This document shows, piece by piece, positions 44,657 to 47,099 of a DNA stretch of 47,099 bases; within the stretch, counting starts at the first letter, position 1, and each line of letters opens with the position of its first letter. The translations under genes and the position numbers were made by a program. The notes under the pieces were generated by a model. It was given only the letters and a program-made list of their open reading frames with translations. It ran no database searches and had not been told where the DNA came from. This stretch comes from an uncultured Collinsella sp. (GTDB lineage Bacteria > Actinomycetota > Coriobacteriia > Coriobacteriales > Coriobacteriaceae). The stretch covers positions 1 through 47,099 of the forward strand of contig UROO01000004.1 in assembly GCA_900549555.1 (NCBI GenBank). The letters run 5' to 3'.

Positions 44657-45361
44657 ATGGGTGTCGTCGATCCCTTTTCTGTTGCTCGGGCCGCGGGGCT
44701 TGAGCTGACCGGGAAGTCCGAGGGCCTCACGCTCACCGACGGCACGATGGAGCTGCGTGCCGATTTTGACCGCATGCTTCCGCGGCTCAAGCAGGGCCGT
44801 CTGCAGCAAGAGCTGCTGGTAAAGGCTGCGCGCGCAAAAGGCATCGAGAGCCCATGGGCGATTGACGCCACGGCAGGCTTTGGCGAGGATTCGCTGCTGC
44901 TGGCGGCCGCGGGCTTTACCGTCGATCTGTATGAGCAGGATTGCGTGATCGCGGCGCTGCTTCAGGATGCCCTGGATCGCGCGGCAGATGATCCGGCGCT
45001 TGCGGCTGCCGTGTCACGCATGCGCTTACATGCGGGCGAGGACAGTATTGCCGGCCTTCGCCATGCAGCTGAGTTGATCGGGCAGGGCGAGCTCGCGGCT
45101 CCCGACGTGGTGTATCTGGACCCCATGTTTCCCGAGCGCACCAAGAGCGCGGCGGTGAAAAAGAAGTTCCAACTCTTGCACCATCTGGAGCAGCCGTGTG
45201 CCGATGAGGAGGCGCTGGTCGAAGCCGCGCTTGCGGTGCGGCCGCGCAAGGTCGTTATCAAACGGCCGGTGAAGGGGCCACTGCTTGCCGGCGTTAAGCC
45301 GAGCTATCAGCTTGCGGGCAAGGCCGTTCGCTACGATGTTTTGGTGCCGCCGCGCCCGTAG
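44657..45361 (+). CDS. rsmJ: RsmJ-like 16S rRNA (guanine-N2) methyltransferase
   Basis: SAM-dependent enzyme of 234 residues. AIDATAGFGEDSLLLAAAGF is the cofactor motif and VVYLDPMFPERTKSA carries the DPMFP catalytic motif that marks RsmJ, which makes m2G1516 in 16S rRNA. Length is close to the family norm. AAGGAG precedes the start by a few bases. Confidence 0.9.
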   Translation: MGVVDPFSVARAAGLELTGKSEGLTLTDGTMELRADFDRMLPRLKQGRLQQELLVKAARAKGIESPWAIDATAGFGEDSLLLAAAGFTVDLYEQDCVIAALLQDALDRAADDPALAAAVSRMRLHAGEDSIAGLRHAAELIGQGELAAPDVVYLDPMFPERTKSAAVKKKFQLLHHLEQPCADEEALVEAALAVRPRKVVIKRPVKGPLLAGVKPSYQLAGKAVRYDVLVPPRP

Positions 45362-45409
45362 CTTACGTACGATGGTTGACGCTCCATCGGTGCCGTGTCG
45401 ATGCGGGGC

Positions 45410-45706
45410 CTATTTCCAAGGGTGCGACGTCAGGTGCCAGCCGCCGCAGTATTCGCATTTGTAGCAGGCCAGCCCGCGGCGTCCGCGGTTTTCGCAGTCG
45501 GCCATAACGGCCTCGGCCTCGGCACGCGTGTCGTAACGGTTTTTGCGCTCGCACGACTTGTAGCGCCAAGCTTCATCGCGCTCGGCGTCCAGGGCGTCGC
45601 GGCGCTCGTCCTCGCGTGCAAACAGGTCGCTCATATCGCCGCCGGTGGCAGCGCCTAAAAACTCGCTTTTGGCCTTTGACCAGGCGGCTCGCTTTTTGCT
45701 TCCCAT
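45410..45706 (-). CDS. Small zinc-finger-like protein, hypothetical
   Basis: Basic, charged protein of 98 residues. The C-terminus CYKCEYCGGWHLTSHPW holds two CXXC-spaced cysteine pairs sharing positions and a histidine, suggesting metal binding; one further cysteine lies at SCERKNRY. I do not recognise its role. The binding site AAGGG is rather distant from the ATG. Confidence 0.75.
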   Translation of the reverse strand: MGSKKRAAWSKAKSEFLGAATGGDMSDLFAREDERRDALDAERDEAWRYKSCERKNRYDTRAEAEAVMADCENRGRRGLACYKCEYCGGWHLTSHPWK

Positions 45707-45783
45707 CTGCTTCGCGCCCTTCTCAAAACGTTGGTATCATTGCTCAATCAAAGTGATACCAATAAACGTGAGGTCGCCGCGTG

Positions 45784-46272
45784 ATGATCAGAAAAACCCT
45801 CGATACCGACACTCCCGCCGTCATGGCTATCTATGACGTGGCCCGCGCCTTTATGCGCGCGCATGGCAACGCCACGCAGTGGCCCGAGGGCACGCCTTCG
45901 GCCGAGCAACTGGCTGCCGATATTGCCGCTGGTGGCAGTTATGTGTGCGAAGTCGACGGTCGCGTGGTGGCGACGTTTGCCTTTTTACCGGGTCCGGACG
46001 AGTGCTATGACGTCATTGAGGACGGTCAATGGCGCAGCGACACTCCGTACGCCGTGCTGCACCGTGTGGCGTCCGATGGCACCGCGCACGGCATCGCGGC
46101 TGCGATGTTTGCCTTTGCCAAGGAGCGCGCCAACCACCTGCGTATCGACACGCATCAGGATAACCTGCCCATGCAAGGCGCGAGTATTAAGGCGGGGTTT
46201 AAGCGCGCCGGTATCGTATATGTGTCGGACGGTACGCCGCGCGTCGCGTTTGATTGGCTGCGCGAGGCATAA
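45784..46272 (+). CDS. GNAT-family acetyltransferase
   Basis: Protein of 162 residues with the GNAT fold: MIRKTLDTDTPAVMAIYDVA at the N-terminus, YVCEVDGRVVATFAFLPG (strands 2-4) and VASDGTAHGIAAAMFAFAKE as the acetyl-CoA region, where the usual Q/RxxGxG/A is modified (DGTAHG). The end HQDNLPMQGASIKAGFKRAG is typical. Substrate unknown. GAGGT lies 8 bases before the ATG at 45784. Confidence 0.9.
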   Translation: MIRKTLDTDTPAVMAIYDVARAFMRAHGNATQWPEGTPSAEQLAADIAAGGSYVCEVDGRVVATFAFLPGPDECYDVIEDGQWRSDTPYAVLHRVASDGTAHGIAAAMFAFAKERANHLRIDTHQDNLPMQGASIKAGFKRAGIVYVSDGTPRVAFDWLREA

Positions 46273-46306
46273 AGGCCGAGTCACATACCAGCGTTTCACC
46301 GAAATG

Positions 46307-46333
46307 AAAATGGCCCCGAGTGGGGCCATTTTT
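46307..46333 (+). terminator. Rho-independent terminator
   Basis: Perfect 11-bp stem AAAATGGCCCC/GGGGCCATTTT with a 4-base loop and T run, 34 bp after the GNAT gene. Confidence 0.93.
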
Positions 46334-46577
46334 GGTAAAACGCGTTGTTGTGGGGCTCGCGTTGTTATCGCCCCAGATGAGCCCGGGCAGACAAAATGGG
46401 GAGGTGCCGGCTTTCGCAAGGCGCGAACCTACGAAAATCGCCGCGCGGCAACGCGGGGCGATGAGCTCGGTCGGGGGATAGGGCCCGCTTCGCCCGCCGG
46501 CCCGTAAATTGTATCATCCAGTGTGGAGCGTGAACGCCCGTTGCCGCGTGCGATGGGCTCGTAATAAGAGGAGAGCC
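46334..46577 (+). other. GC-rich gap before the GTPase gene
   Basis: No gene is seen. ATCGCCCC near 46368 can pair with GGGGCGAT near 46457, and smaller GC hairpins lie between, so a structured RNA is possible but unproven. TATCAT (46512-46517) with TTCGCC (46489-46494), 17 bases apart, is a candidate promoter. GAGGAGAG is the binding site. Confidence 0.4.
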
Positions 46578-47099
46578 ATGTCGAAGCAAGCGGTCGTTGG
46601 AATCTTGGCGCATGTCGATGCCGGCAAGACCACGTTGGCCGAGGCCATGCTGTTCAACGCGGGTCGCATTCGCAAGCGCGGCCGCGTGGACGATGGCGAT
46701 TCGCATTTGGATACGAACGAGATCGAGCGCGAGCGTGGCATTACGATTTTCTCGTCGCAGGCCGTGCTCGACCACGGTGATACCCACGTCATGCTCGTGG
46801 ATGCGCCCGGCCACGTCGATTTTTCGGCCGAGGCTGAGCGCACGTTGCGCGCCCTGGACTACGCGATTTTGGTTGTGGGTGCCAACGATGGCGTGCAGGG
46901 GCATACCGAAACCCTGTGGCGCCTGCTTGCGCGCTATGACATCCCGACGTTCATCTTTATCAACAAAATCGATTTGGAGAATCCCGGCCGCGATGTTTTG
47001 CTGGCACAGCTCGGGCAGCGTCTTTCCGAAGGCTGCCTGGATGCCAACGAACTGCTGGCGGGCGGCGCCGTTCAGGAGGACGCTGCTGCGTTGGACGAG
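46578..47099 (+). CDS. TetM-like translational GTPase (partial)
   Basis: The first 174 residues of an EF-G-like GTPase, cut by the window end. GILAHVDAGKTTLAEAMLFN (P loop), IERERGITIFSSQ (switch I), DAPGHVDFSAEAERTLRALD (switch II) and FINKIDLENPGRDV (NKxD) are seen. The order and the GxLAHVDAGKTT start resemble ribosomal-protection proteins (TetM, OtrA) more than EF-G, but chromosomal homologues of unknown role are common. Tetracycline resistance cannot be claimed from this part. Confidence 0.88.
   Translation, partial: MSKQAVVGILAHVDAGKTTLAEAMLFNAGRIRKRGRVDDGDSHLDTNEIERERGITIFSSQAVLDHGDTHVMLVDAPGHVDFSAEAERTLRALDYAILVVGANDGVQGHTETLWRLLARYDIPTFIFINKIDLENPGRDVLLAQLGQRLSEGCLDANELLAGGAVQEDAAALDE

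Noticed and set aside
46340..46510. tmRNA, RNase P RNA or SRP RNA
   Set aside because: No conserved core sequence of these RNAs is found on either strand.
46578..47099. Tetracycline-resistance determinant
   Set aside because: Only the GTPase domain is visible and chromosomal homologues with no known resistance exist.

Overview
The window reads as the start of a draft contig from a GC-rich actinobacterium of the class Coriobacteriia, most likely Collinsella or a close gut relative. This is inferred from codon use, from the LAxTG-anchored surface protein, from the XRE/TipAS-type regulator, and from the mix of small CXXC, ferredoxin and persulfide proteins with many Coriobacteria-style regulators. 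No rRNA or tRNA gene was seen. The first 46 bases are not genome: they match an Illumina Nextera library adapter (end of P7, an 8-base index, then the read-2/mosaic-end sequence).

Layout. 108-5632 (minus): a ~1450-residue cell-wall-anchored surface protein behind a LuxR-type regulator. 5633-6224: a non-coding or decayed stretch. 6225-7491 (plus): a PadR regulator, a DUF1700-type membrane protein and a short third membrane protein, with a well-formed promoter overlapped by an operator-like dyad. 7492-9600: an accessory patch holding one unrecognised gene (7905-8588) and two decayed genes (an AAA ATPase and an arginase-family protein). 9616-11426 (minus): a histidine kinase/response regulator pair.

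11517-16582 (plus) is a redox/sulfur block: a 48-residue CXXC membrane protein too short for normal ORF cut-offs, a NapH-like membrane 4Fe-4S protein, a TlpA-like thioredoxin lipoprotein, a Crp/Fnr regulator, a rhodanese, and a CoA-disulfide (persulfide) reductase fused to a rhodanese. I read the first three as a possible route carrying electrons across the membrane to extracytoplasmic thiols. The last two would handle sulfane sulfur in the cytoplasm.

16955-20221: a MacB-like ABC ATPase-permease fusion with a large extracellular domain. 20222-21110: two ~180-bp palindromic repeat elements flanking a frameshifted small membrane-protein gene. 21111-26034: tRNA dihydrouridine synthase, glutaredoxin, XRE/zinc-ribbon/TipAS regulator, TrmO, a MalY-type C-S lyase and a flavin-linked oxidoreductase. 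26077-28881: a hybrid sensor kinase with two solute-binding domains. 29096-32489: a K+ channel, a LOG-family protein, a ClC channel and an EamA transporter. 32761-34802: a YtrA-type ABC operon with a clear operator, whose regulator gene lacks a normal start codon. 34867-35164: four ~80-bp tandem repeats, each with a long hairpin. 35308-47099: RF3, a queuosine-precursor transporter, an SDR, uracil-DNA glycosylase, EamA and MATE exporters, a LysR regulator, RlmA- and RsmJ-like rRNA methyltransferases, small conserved proteins, a GNAT protein and the start of a TetM-like translational GTPase cut by the window end.

Intergenic regions carry several families of short hairpins. One 56-bp element built on a GGGGACGTTCT arm occurs twice, and hairpins containing a GGGAC/GTCCC core occur at several gene ends.
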